This document shows positions 34,283-42,637 of a DNA stretch of 64,000 nucleotides, piece after piece; the first letter of the stretch is position 1, and the number at the start of each line of letters is the position of its first letter. Made by a program: the position numbers and the translations under genes. The notes below the pieces were generated by a model. The model was given only the letters and a program-made list of their open reading frames with translations, searched no databases and was not told the origin of the DNA. This DNA comes from Streptomyces sp. BK208 (GTDB lineage: Bacteria; Actinomycetota; Actinomycetes; Streptomycetales; Streptomycetaceae), in assembly GCF_004364245.1 (NCBI RefSeq), contig NZ_SOAV01000005.1, positions 248,001 to 312,000 of the forward strand. Reading direction: 5' to 3'.

Positions 34283-35623
34283 GTGACGCCTCCGGAGCCA
34301 CGCGTCCCGACCCCCGCCCCGCCACCGCCGGGGCGGGAGCGCACCCTCTCGTCGCCGGGAGACGGGGGGAGGCGCCGGTCCCCGTTCCCCGCCCCGGCTG
34401 CCGGACTGCTCGTCCCCGGGTGCGCCGGGCTCGTCGCGCTCGGGTGCCTGGCCTCCGTGCTCGCGACGGGTCCCGTGCAGCGGCACGTCGCGCTCGCCTT
34501 CGGGGGCCTCGTCGTCCTCGGCGAACTGACCCGCAGGACCGGTGCCGAGGTCCGCGAGGCCGCTCCGCTCGGGGCCGCGGGCGCGCTGGCCTACGCGCTG
34601 CTCGGCGACGTCCGCGGGCAGCCCGCGCAGCACGGCGTCGCCCAGACCGTCACCGTCGTGCTCGCCGCCTCCCTGCTCGGCAGCGTGCCCTACGTGGCCC
34701 GGGGCAGCGGACCGGTCCTCGACCACCTGGCGCGGCGCGTGCTCACCGTCGCCTTCGCCGCCGTGTGCTTCCAGCCCCTGTCCGGTCAGGGCGCCTTCCG
34801 GGACTGGAGCGGCCCCGCCTACGCGCCGCTGCTGCTCGCGCTGCTCGCCCTGACCACCCTGTGCGACGCCGTCCTCGCCGCCGCGCCCGCCCACGCGCGC
34901 ACCGGGTGGCCGTTCGGCCCGCTGCTGCGGGAGGAACTGCGCGGCATGGTCGGCATCACCTCGGCGGTGTGCGCGACCGGCGCGGTGATGGCGCTCGCGG
35001 TGAGCGTCGCGGGCCTGTGGGCGCTCCCCGTCTTCTGCGTGCCACTGCTGCTCGCCCAGCTGTCCTACCGCCGGTACGCGGCCGTCCGGGCCACCTACCG
35101 GCAGACCATCGCCTCCCTGGCCCGTGCCACCGAGATCGCCGGGTACACCCCGACCGGGCACGCCCACCGCGTCGCCGGGCTCGGCGTGGCCGTCGGCCGG
35201 GAGCTGGGGCTTTCCGGGGCCGAGCTGACCGTGCTGGAGTACGCCGCCCTCATGCACGACATCGGCCAGCTGAGCCTGGTCGACCCGGTCCCGGCGGGGG
35301 CCACCGCGGACCTGCCGGTCTCCGAACAGCGGCGGATCGCGCTGCTCGGCGGAGCCGTCGTCCGCCAGACCGGCGTCGACGCGGCGGTCGCGGTGGTGGT
35401 GGAGCGGCAGGCCGACCCCTGCCGGGAGCAGCCCGTCGCCGCGCGGATCGTGCGCGTCGTGAACGCCTACGAGGAGAAGGCGCGGGACGCGGGACCGGGC
35501 GGGGTCCTGACGGCCCTGGAGGAGCTGCGCCTGGCCACCGCGGGCGACTACGCTCCCGAGGTCGTGGAAGCGCTGGCCCGGGTCCTTGCCCGGAGCAGCC
35601 TTAGCGAGCCCTCGGCTGGGTAA
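34283..35623 (+). CDS. Degenerate HD-domain membrane protein (no GYP)
   Basis: 446 residues from GTG 34283 (CGGAGG upstream). N-terminal 40 residues are Pro/Arg-rich; about six membrane helices follow. The C-terminal HD domain keeps TGHAHRVAGLGVAVGRELG and MHDIGQLSLVDP but lacks the GYP motif and the downstream H-H pair (VVVERQADPCREQ instead), so hydrolysis is doubtful. Gene order and layout match the upstream HD-GYP protein. It may be an ancient duplicate that acts as a partner or sensor. Confidence 0.85.
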   Translation: MTPPEPRVPTPAPPPPGRERTLSSPGDGGRRRSPFPAPAAGLLVPGCAGLVALGCLASVLATGPVQRHVALAFGGLVVLGELTRRTGAEVREAAPLGAAGALAYALLGDVRGQPAQHGVAQTVTVVLAASLLGSVPYVARGSGPVLDHLARRVLTVAFAAVCFQPLSGQGAFRDWSGPAYAPLLLALLALTTLCDAVLAAAPAHARTGWPFGPLLREELRGMVGITSAVCATGAVMALAVSVAGLWALPVFCVPLLLAQLSYRRYAAVRATYRQTIASLARATEIAGYTPTGHAHRVAGLGVAVGRELGLSGAELTVLEYAALMHDIGQLSLVDPVPAGATADLPVSEQRRIALLGGAVVRQTGVDAAVAVVVERQADPCREQPVAARIVRVVNAYEEKARDAGPGGVLTALEELRLATAGDYAPEVVEALARVLARSSLSEPSAG

Positions 35624-35736
35624 CCCATGGGTAATGAGCGCCTCCGCAGCCGTACGTGGTTTGATGCCCGGGAGAGGGTGTCCGGGGGCGCGAAAGGCAC
35701 AGCCAGCCCACTGAACGGAACTGGCAGGCGGGAATC

Positions 35737-36717
35737 GTGAGGATCTTCGGCAAGGCACGGCACCGGCCCTCCGCCTCCTGGCGGCAGGCCACCGACCGCG
35801 CGTTCACGCTCATCGGCGACGGTCGCTACGAGGACGCGGGTGCGCTGCTGACGCGGGCGGCGGACCTGGAGCCCTGGCTGTCGGAGTCCTGGTTCAACCT
35901 GGCGCTGCTGCACAAGTTCCGGCACGACTGGGAGCAGGCGAGGGCGGCCGGTCTGAGGGCCGTCGCCCTGCTCGACCGCGACACCGGCGCCCCCGACTGG
36001 TGGAACGTCGGCATCGCCGCGACCGCCCTGCAGGACTGGCCGCTGGCCCGCCGGGCCTGGCAGGCCTACGGGCTGCGCACCCCCGGGGACGCCACGGACG
36101 CCGGGGAGCCGCTCGGCATGGACCTCGGCAGCGCCGCCGTACGGCTGTCGCCGGAGGGCGAGGCCGAGGTGGTGTGGGGGCGGCGGCTCGACCCCGCCCG
36201 CGTCGAGGTGCTGTCCATCCCGCTGCCGTCGTCCGGGCGGCGCTGGGGCGAGGTCGTCCTGCACGACGGCGTGCCGCACGGGGAGCGGACGACCTCGGCG
36301 GGGCCCTCCTACCCGGTCTTCGACGAGATCGAGCTGTGGGCGCCGTCACCCGTTCCCACCTGGGTGGTCCTCCTGGAGGCCGCCACCGAGGCCGACCGGG
36401 ACGCCCTGGAGCAGCTGGCCGCCGACGCCGGGTTCGCCGCCGAGGACTGGTCGTCCTCGGTCCGGCTGCTGTGCCGGACGTGCTCGGAGTCCCGGATGCT
36501 GTCCGACGAGGGCGAGGGCGAGCACCTCGATCCGCACGACCACAGCGAACCCGGGCACCCGGGGCCTCTGGGGCACCGCACCGACGGTCAGCAGTGGGTG
36601 CCGGAGCGGGAGTGCGGGGTGGCCGCGCCGGCCGGGCTGGTGAAGGGGCTGCTGGACGGGTGGGTGGCCGACAGCCCGGACTCCCGTGACTGGCGGGATC
36701 TCGAAGAGGTCTGCTGA
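35737..36717 (+). CDS. TPR-containing conserved protein
   Basis: 326 residues from GTG 35737. The N-terminal 110 residues contain two to three TPR-like repeats ([38 protein letters not shown]). The remainder is an actinobacterial conserved region with a CxxC-like site ([10 protein letters not shown]) and a His/Asp/Glu-rich stretch ([14 protein letters not shown]) that might bind a metal. No membrane segment. Function unknown. It lies downstream of the HD proteins on the same strand. Confidence 0.82.
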   Translation: MRIFGKARHRPSASWRQATDRAFTLIGDGRYEDAGALLTRAADLEPWLSESWFNLALLHKFRHDWEQARAAGLRAVALLDRDTGAPDWWNVGIAATALQDWPLARRAWQAYGLRTPGDATDAGEPLGMDLGSAAVRLSPEGEAEVVWGRRLDPARVEVLSIPLPSSGRRWGEVVLHDGVPHGERTTSAGPSYPVFDEIELWAPSPVPTWVVLLEAATEADRDALEQLAADAGFAAEDWSSSVRLLCRTCSESRMLSDEGEGEHLDPHDHSEPGHPGPLGHRTDGQQWVPERECGVAAPAGLVKGLLDGWVADSPDSRDWRDLEEVC

Positions 36718-36911
36718 GGCCGTTCTGCCGAGGCCGGTCCCCTGCCCCCTTCGCGCCGTCGCCGCGTCGCCCCGTCGTCCGCCGTCGTGGCCGGTCGCGC
36801 CCGGGCGGTCCCTCGCATACCGGCACAGACCCGGGCCACCGCGGGGGCCCGCTCCCCGTACCCTGTACCAGGCATCAACCCCTGTTTCATCCAGGAAGGC
36901 ATACGTCGGTC

Positions 36912-37562
36912 ATGGCCCAGCAGGACACCGATCAGCAGCACCCGGGCGTGCTCCCCGTGGACGACGAGGGGTTCGTCGTCGACACCGAGGACTGCGAGGA
37001 GCGCGAGGCCGACTGGCGCGGGCGCGGCACCTCACGTCCGATCACGGTGGTCGGCAACCCGGTGCTGCACAAGGAGTGCGAGGACGTCACCGACTTCGGC
37101 GAGGAGTTCCAGCAGCTGGTGGCCGACATGTTCGCCAGCCAGCGCACCGCCGAGGGCGTGGGACTGGCCGCCAACCAGATCGGCGTCGCCAAGAAGGTCT
37201 TCGTCTACGACTGCCCCGACGACGAGGGCGTCCGCCACGTCGGCGTGGTCTGCAACCCCCGGCTCGTCGAACTGCCCGCCGACCGGCGCCGCCTGGACGA
37301 CAGCAACGAGGGCTGCCTGTCCGTGCCGACCGCCTACGCGCCGCTCGCCCGCCCCGACTACGCCGAGGTGACCGGGCAGGACGAGAAGGGCAACCCCGTC
37401 AAGGTGCGCGGCACCGGGTACTTCGCACGGTGTTTGCAGCACGAGACGGACCACCTGTACGGGTACCTGTACATCGACCGGCTCTCCAAGCGCGAACGCA
37501 AGGACGCCCTGCGGCAGATGGCCGAGAACGAGCCCCGCTACCCCGTGGTCGCGAACGACTGA
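36912..37562 (+). CDS. def: Peptide deformylase
   Basis: 216 residues. It removes the formyl group from new N-terminal methionines. All three motifs are present: [21 protein letters not shown] with the metal cysteine, and QHETDHLYG with two metal histidines and the catalytic glutamate. An acidic extension of about 40 residues precedes the domain, making it longer than E. coli Def. Confidence 0.95.
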   Translation: MAQQDTDQQHPGVLPVDDEGFVVDTEDCEEREADWRGRGTSRPITVVGNPVLHKECEDVTDFGEEFQQLVADMFASQRTAEGVGLAANQIGVAKKVFVYDCPDDEGVRHVGVVCNPRLVELPADRRRLDDSNEGCLSVPTAYAPLARPDYAEVTGQDEKGNPVKVRGTGYFARCLQHETDHLYGYLYIDRLSKRERKDALRQMAENEPRYPVVAND

Positions 37563-37799
37563 CGCAGCCCCACGGGTCACACATCTCCCGCGCGCACGGC
37601 GCCTGTTCGGGTTCCGCCCGAGCGGGCGCCGTTCGTCCGTTCGGGGTGTCCGTGCACACGTCTGTGCGCGCGCCCGTGCGCGTCGAAGGAAAGCCGACAC
37701 ACAACAGGAGGATTCCGGCACCCAGGGGTAGTGAATGGAGCAAATCCGTTCCCAGAACGGTCAGTTGTGGTGCTGAATGGGAAGTGCGGGGATACGCAA

Positions 37800-37833
37800 C
37801 GGCGCACGCCCCGCTCGGCGGGAGGGGTGCGCC
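37800..37833 (+). promoter_or_regulatory. Hairpin upstream of the terpene-synthase gene
   Basis: GGCGCAC (37801–37807) pairs with GTGCGCC (37827–37833), and CCCC with GGGG inside, leaving a TCGGC-type loop. It lies 10 bases before the ribosome site of the terpene synthase. The whole gap 37563–37858 is otherwise non-coding; a very short frame at 37731 is judged not real. The hairpin may act in translational control. Confidence 0.4.
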
Positions 37834-37858
37834 ACCGGCGGCTGAGAGGGGTTTGTTC

Positions 37859-38944
37859 GTGCATGCTTTCCCACACGGCACCACAACGACACCGACCGCG
37901 ATCGCAGTACCACCATCGCTCCGTCTTCCGGTGATCGAGGCGGAATTTCCCCGGCAGCTGCACCCGTATTGGCCCAGGCTCCAGGAGGCCACCCGCGCGT
38001 GGCTGCTCGAAAAGCGGCTCATGCCGCCGGACAAGGTCGAGGAATATGCCGACGGCCTGTGCTACACGGACCTCATGGCGGGGTACTACCTGGGCGCCCC
38101 CGACGAGGTCATGCAGGCGATAGCGGACTACAGCGCGTGGTTCTTCGTCTGGGACGACCGGCACGACCGCGACATCGTCCACGGCCGGTCCGGTGCCTGG
38201 CGCCGACTGCGCGGCCGCCTGCACGCGGCACTCGACTCACCGGGGGACCACCTGCACCACGAGGACACGCTGGTGGCCGGGTTCGCCGACAGCGTGCGGC
38301 GGCTCTACGCCTTCCTGCCGGCCACCTGGAACGCCCGGTTCGCCCGGCACTTCCACGCGGTGATCGAGGCGTACGACCGCGAATTCCACAACCGCACGCG
38401 CGGAATCGTGCCCGGCGTGGAGGAGTACCTCGAGCTGCGCCGGCTCACGTTCGCGCACTGGATCTGGACCGACCTGCTGGAGCCGAGTTCCGGCTGTGAA
38501 CTCCCGGACGCCGTGCGGAAACACCCGGCATACCGCCGGGCGGCGTTGCTCAGTCAGGAATTCGCCGCCTGGTACAACGACCTCTGCTCACTCCCCAAGG
38601 AGATAGCGGGCGATGAGGTCCACAATCTCGGAATCAGTCTCATCACCCATCATTCACTCACGCTGGAGGAATCCGTCGCAGAAGTCCGGCGCCGCGTCGA
38701 GGAATGCATCAACGAATTCCTGGACGTGGAACGGGACGCGTTACGGTTCGCCGACCGGCTCGCCGACGGGACCGTGCGCGGAAAGGAACTGAGCGGCGCC
38801 GTACGGGCCAACGTCGGCAATATGCGGAACTGGTTCAGTTCCGTCTACTGGTTCCACCACGAGTCCGGCCGGTACATGGTCGACAGCTGGGACGACCGGT
38901 CCACGCCCCCGTACGTCAACAACGAAGCGGCAGGTGAGAAATGA
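37859..38944 (+). CDS. cyc1: Sesquiterpene cyclase, epi-isozizaene synthase type
   Basis: 361 residues from GTG 37859 with GAGAGGGG upstream, the same length as S. coelicolor epi-isozizaene synthase. It converts farnesyl diphosphate to epi-isozizaene. The magnesium-binding aspartate motif is D99-D-R-H-D103, and the NSE motif begins at N240 (NDLCSLPKE). Aromatic pocket residues around F95–F96 are present. Codon 295 (38741–38743) is TTA, the rare leucine codon read by the bldA tRNA. Several stretches have lower GC and less biased codons than neighbours. Its stop overlaps the P450 start. Confidence 0.95.
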   Translation: MHAFPHGTTTTPTAIAVPPSLRLPVIEAEFPRQLHPYWPRLQEATRAWLLEKRLMPPDKVEEYADGLCYTDLMAGYYLGAPDEVMQAIADYSAWFFVWDDRHDRDIVHGRSGAWRRLRGRLHAALDSPGDHLHHEDTLVAGFADSVRRLYAFLPATWNARFARHFHAVIEAYDREFHNRTRGIVPGVEEYLELRRLTFAHWIWTDLLEPSSGCELPDAVRKHPAYRRAALLSQEFAAWYNDLCSLPKEIAGDEVHNLGISLITHHSLTLEESVAEVRRRVEECINEFLDVERDALRFADRLADGTVRGKELSGAVRANVGNMRNWFSSVYWFHHESGRYMVDSWDDRSTPPYVNNEAAGEK

Positions 38945-40317
38945 CCGTCGAATCCGTCCATCCCGAAACCCGCGCACCACAGGCACCCGACCTGCGCGAG
39001 CCGCCCGTCGCGGGCGGCGGCGTGCCGCTGCTCGGCCACGGCTGGCGGCTGGCCCGCGATCCGCTGGCCTTCATGTCCCAGCTGCGCGACCACGGCGACG
39101 TCGTGCGCATCAAGCTCGGCCCCAAGACCGTCTACGCGGTCACCGACCCGGAGCTGACCGGCGCCCTCGCGCTCAGCCCCGACTACCACATCGCCGGCCC
39201 GCTGTGGGAGTCGCTGGAGGGCCTGCTCGGCAAGGAGGGCGTGGCGACCGCCAACGGCCCGCTCCACCGCCGCCAGCGGCGCACCATCCAGCCGGCCTTC
39301 CGGCTCGACGCGATTCCCGCGTACGGGCCGATCATGGAGGAGGAGGCGCACGCGCTCACCGAGCGCTGGCGGCCGGGGGAGACCGTCGACGCCACCTCCG
39401 AGTCCTTCCGGGTCGCCGTGCGCGTCGCCGCCCGCTGCCTGCTGCGCGGGCAGTACATGGACGAGCGGGCCGAGCGGCTGTGCGTGGCGCTCGCCACCGT
39501 CTTCCGGGGCATGTACCGGCGCATGGTGGTGCCGCTCGGACCGCTGTACCGGCTGCCGTTTCCGGCCAACCGCCAATTCAACAACGCTTTGGCCGATCTG
39601 CATCTCCTGGTGGACGAGATCATCGCCGAGCGCAGGGCATCCGGTCAAAAGCCGGACGATTTGCTCACGGCATTGCTGGACGCGAAGGACGACAATGGCG
39701 ACCTCATCGGGGAACAGGAGATCCACGACCAGGTGGTCGCGATACTGACCCCCGGAAGCGAAACCATCGCGTCCACGATCATGTGGTTGCTCCAGGCACT
39801 TGCCGACCATCCGGAACATGCCGACCGCATACGCGACGAAGTCGAAGCGGTCACCGGCGGGCGCCCGGTCGCATTCGAGGACGTCCGCAAGCTCACGCAC
39901 ACCGGCAATGTCATAGTCGAGGCCATGCGTTTGCGCCCCGCCGTATGGGTTTTGACGCGGCGTGCGGTGGCCGAGACCGAACTCGGTGGCTATTGCATTC
40001 CGGCCGGTGCGGACATCATCTACAGTCCGTACGCAATCCAGCGCGATCCGAAGTCGTACGACGACAACCTGGAGTTCGACCCCGACCGGTGGCTTCCGGA
40101 ACGCGCGAAGGACGTCCCGAAGTACGCCATGAAGCCGTTCAGCGCGGGCAAGCGGAAGTGCCCCAGCGACCACTTCTCGATGGCTCAGCTCACGCTGATC
40201 ACGGCCGCGCTCGCCGCGAAGTACCGCTTCGAGCAGGTGACGGGCTCCAGCGACGCGGTCCGTGTCGGCATCACGCTGCGCCCGCACGACCTGCTGGTCA
40301 GGCCCCTGGCGCGGTGA
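38941..40317 (+). CDS. cyp170A1: Cytochrome P450 CYP170A-type (albaflavenone synthase)
   Basis: 458 residues, coupled by ATGA to the cyclase. It oxidises epi-isozizaene in two steps to albaflavenone. The I-helix is [14 protein letters not shown], helix K has EAMRLRP, and the haem-binding loop is [13 protein letters not shown] with C407 as the ligand. A second acidic motif, DDNGD at residues 250–254, matches the one reported to give S. coelicolor CYP170A1 a separate terpene-synthase activity. Length is about three residues shorter than my memory of that enzyme. Confidence 0.94.
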   Translation: MTVESVHPETRAPQAPDLREPPVAGGGVPLLGHGWRLARDPLAFMSQLRDHGDVVRIKLGPKTVYAVTDPELTGALALSPDYHIAGPLWESLEGLLGKEGVATANGPLHRRQRRTIQPAFRLDAIPAYGPIMEEEAHALTERWRPGETVDATSESFRVAVRVAARCLLRGQYMDERAERLCVALATVFRGMYRRMVVPLGPLYRLPFPANRQFNNALADLHLLVDEIIAERRASGQKPDDLLTALLDAKDDNGDLIGEQEIHDQVVAILTPGSETIASTIMWLLQALADHPEHADRIRDEVEAVTGGRPVAFEDVRKLTHTGNVIVEAMRLRPAVWVLTRRAVAETELGGYCIPAGADIIYSPYAIQRDPKSYDDNLEFDPDRWLPERAKDVPKYAMKPFSAGKRKCPSDHFSMAQLTLITAALAAKYRFEQVTGSSDAVRVGITLRPHDLLVRPLAR

Positions 40318-40332
40318 CCCCTCCGGGGCGGA

Positions 40333-41301
40333 TCAGGCGGCCGCCTCCGGACCCCGGAAGGTGCGCCGGTAGGCGTGCGGCGTGGTGCCCAGGGCCCGGA
40401 CGAACTGGTGCCTCAGGGCCGCCGCCGTGCCGAACCCGGTGCGCCAGGCGATCGCGTCCATCGTCTCGTCCGTCGCCTCCAGCAGACGCTGGGCCAGCAG
40501 CACGCGCTGGCGCAGGATCCAGCGGTAAGGGGTCGTGCCGGTCTCCTGCTGGAAGCGGCGGGCGAAGGTGCGCGGGGACATGTGCGCCCGGGCCGCGAGC
40601 TGCTCGACGGTGACCTCCTCGTCGAGGTGCTGCTCCATCCAGGCCAGCACCTCGCCGACGGTGTCGCAGGAGGAGCGCGGCAGCGGCCGCTCGATGTACT
40701 GCGCCTGTCCGCCGTCCCGGTGCGGCGGCACCACCATCCGCCGGGCGATGCGGTTGGCGACCTCGGGGCCCTGCTCCTTGCGCACGATGTGCAGGCAGGC
40801 GTCGATGCCCGCGGCGGTCCCGGCGGACGTGATCACCGGGTCCTCGTCGACGTAGAGCACGTCCGGCGCGACCTCGGCGCGCGGGTACTGCCGGCGCAGC
40901 TCGGCGGCGTGGTGCCAGTGCACCGCGCAGCGCCGCCCGTCCAGCAGGCCGGCGGCGCCCAGCACGAAGACGCCGGAGCACACGCTCAGCACGCGCGTGC
41001 CCCGGTCCGTCGCCCTGCGCAGGACCTCCAGCAACTCGGGCGGGTACTCCCGGCGGACGAAGTCGCTGCCCGCCGGCACCGCGATCAGGTCCGCCTCCTC
41101 CAGCCGGTCGAGTCCGTACGGCGTGGAGACGGTCAGGCCGCCGACGTGGGTGCCCAGCGTGGGGCCCTCCGCGGAGACCACCGCGAAGTCGTACTCCGGC
41201 AGGCCCTCGTCGCTCCGGTCGGTGCCGAAGACCTCGCAGATCACGCCCAGTTCGAAGGGATGCGCGCCGTCCAGCAGGACGGCGGCCACGTTGCGCAGCA
41301 T
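40333..41301 (-). CDS. nrdS: NrdS, GlxA-type AraC-family regulator of nrdABS
   Basis: 322 residues. The N-terminal DJ-1/PfpI-like domain (residues 1–170) has LLDGAHPFELGVICEVFG and LSVCSGVFVLGAAGLLDGR. The C-terminal domain has two AraC helix-turn-helix motifs (VEQLAARAHMSPRTFARRFQ and MDAIAWRTGFGTAAALRHQF). In S. coelicolor the third gene of the nrdABS operon encodes an AraC-like protein called nrdS; this gene is in the same position, 286 bases after nrdB. Ligand unknown. Confidence 0.85.
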   Translation of the reverse strand: MLRNVAAVLLDGAHPFELGVICEVFGTDRSDEGLPEYDFAVVSAEGPTLGTHVGGLTVSTPYGLDRLEEADLIAVPAGSDFVRREYPPELLEVLRRATDRGTRVLSVCSGVFVLGAAGLLDGRRCAVHWHHAAELRRQYPRAEVAPDVLYVDEDPVITSAGTAAGIDACLHIVRKEQGPEVANRIARRMVVPPHRDGGQAQYIERPLPRSSCDTVGEVLAWMEQHLDEEVTVEQLAARAHMSPRTFARRFQQETGTTPYRWILRQRVLLAQRLLEATDETMDAIAWRTGFGTAAALRHQFVRALGTTPHAYRRTFRGPEAAA

Positions 41302-41393
41302 GCCGCCAGTGTGCCTCGGAAGTGGCAGGAAATCGAGGCCCTACGGCAGTCCTGCCACTCCCGGTAAGGAGCATCCGGCGCGACAGTGGTGTC

Positions 41394-41675
41394 ATGACCG
41401 GAAACCAGATCGAAGGCCTTGTCGGAATGCTCGCGACCGTCGGACTCCTCGTCCTCATGGTCCTTCCCTCGGTGATCGGCGTCGTGCGCGACAAGCGCGT
41501 CGACCGGCAGATCAGGGAGGCCCAGGAGAGGAGGAGCCAGAGGAAGGAGACCCAGCAGACCCGGCAGCCCGCGAAGACGCGGAGGACTCAGAAGTCCTCC
41601 GACAGGTCGACGGTGCCCTCCACCGCCACCTGGTACGCCGAGGGGCGCCGCTCGAAGAAGTTGGTCAACTCCTGA
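41394..41675 (+). CDS. Small predicted membrane protein overlapping nrdB 3' end
   Basis: 93 residues from ATG 41394, divergent from nrdS. One transmembrane helix lies at residues 9–29 (LVGMLATVGLLVLMVLPSVIG), then a long basic and Gln-rich tail (REAQERRSQRKETQQTRQ). The last 29 codons lie antisense to the end of nrdB (stop at 41588), an unusual overlap. The N-terminal hydropathy suggests it is real, but the ribosome site is weak. No family recognised. Confidence 0.55.
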   Translation: MTGNQIEGLVGMLATVGLLVLMVLPSVIGVVRDKRVDRQIREAQERRSQRKETQQTRQPAKTRRTQKSSDRSTVPSTATWYAEGRRSKKLVNS

Positions 41676-42637
41676 ACCCCCTGCAGCTCCATGAAGGAGA
41701 AGGGGTTCTCGGAGCCGTAGACCGGGGCGAAGCCGAGCCGGGTCAGACGCTGGTCGGCCACGCACTCCAGGTACTGCCGCATCGAGTCGGTGTTCATGCC
41801 CGGGAGGCCGTCACCGCACAGGTCGCGCGCGAACTGCAGCTCGGCCTCGACGGCCTCCCTGAGCATGTCGGTGACCTGCTCCCCGAGCCGCTCGTCGAAC
41901 AGCTCCGGCTCCTCCTTGCGGACGGTGTCGACGACGTCGAACGCGAAGGACATGTGCATGGTCTCGTCCCGGAACACCCAGTTGGTGCCGGTGGCCAGAC
42001 CGTGCAGCAGACCCCGGCTGCGGAACCAGTAGACGTAGGCGAAGGCGCCGTAGAAGAACAGACCCTCGATGCACGCGGCGAAGCAGATCAGGTTCAGCAG
42101 GAAACGGCGCCGGTCGGCCCGGGACTCCAGGCGGTCCATCGACTCCACCGAGTCCATCCACCGGAAGCAGAACTCGGCCTTCTCCCGGATGGAGGGGATG
42201 TTCTCCACGGCCGCGAACGCGGCGGCACGGTCCTCCGGGTCGGGCAGATAGGTGTCCAGAAGGGTCAGGTAGAACTGGACGTGGACGGCCTCCTCGAAGA
42301 GCTGCCGGCTCAGGTACAGCCGCGCCTCGGGGGAGTTGATGTGCTTGTACAGCGTCAGCACCAGGTTGTTCGCCACGATCGAGTCACCGGTGGCGAAGAA
42401 GGCCACCAGCCGGCCGATCAGGTGCTGCTCCTCGGGGCTGAGCCTCGCCAGGTCGGCGACGTCCGAGTGGAGGTCGACCTCCTCGACGTGCCAGGTGTTC
42501 TTGATGGCGTCCCGGTAGCGCTCGTAGAAGTCCGGGTAGCGCATCGGGCGCAGGGTCAGCTCGAAGCCCGGGTCGAGCAGGTTCTTCGTGACGCGGTTCG
42601 AAGCGTTCGCGGGGTTCGCGGGGGTCTCGGTGGTCAT
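41588..42637 (-). CDS. nrdB: Class Ia ribonucleotide reductase small subunit
   Basis: 349 residues. It carries the diiron-tyrosyl radical site. Metal ligands are seen in FFATGDSIVANN (Asp), FEEAVHVQFY (Glu, His and the radical-position Tyr), AACIEGLFFYGAF (Glu) and RDETMHMSF (Glu, His). The C-terminus (VEGTVDLSEDF) is the acidic tail that docks on NrdA. The start shares one base with the nrdA stop (TAATG), so translation is coupled. Expression is expected to follow the cobalamin riboswitch upstream of nrdA. Confidence 0.94.
   Translation of the reverse strand: MTTETPANPANASNRVTKNLLDPGFELTLRPMRYPDFYERYRDAIKNTWHVEEVDLHSDVADLARLSPEEQHLIGRLVAFFATGDSIVANNLVLTLYKHINSPEARLYLSRQLFEEAVHVQFYLTLLDTYLPDPEDRAAAFAAVENIPSIREKAEFCFRWMDSVESMDRLESRADRRRFLLNLICFAACIEGLFFYGAFAYVYWFRSRGLLHGLATGTNWVFRDETMHMSFAFDVVDTVRKEEPELFDERLGEQVTDMLREAVEAELQFARDLCGDGLPGMNTDSMRQYLECVADQRLTRLGFAPVYGSENPFSFMELQGVQELTNFFERRPSAYQVAVEGTVDLSEDF

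Noticed and set aside
37731..37934. A 67-codon frame overlapping the terpene synthase start
   Set aside because: It lacks a good ribosome site at proper spacing, overlaps the firmly placed synthase start and has no recognisable content.
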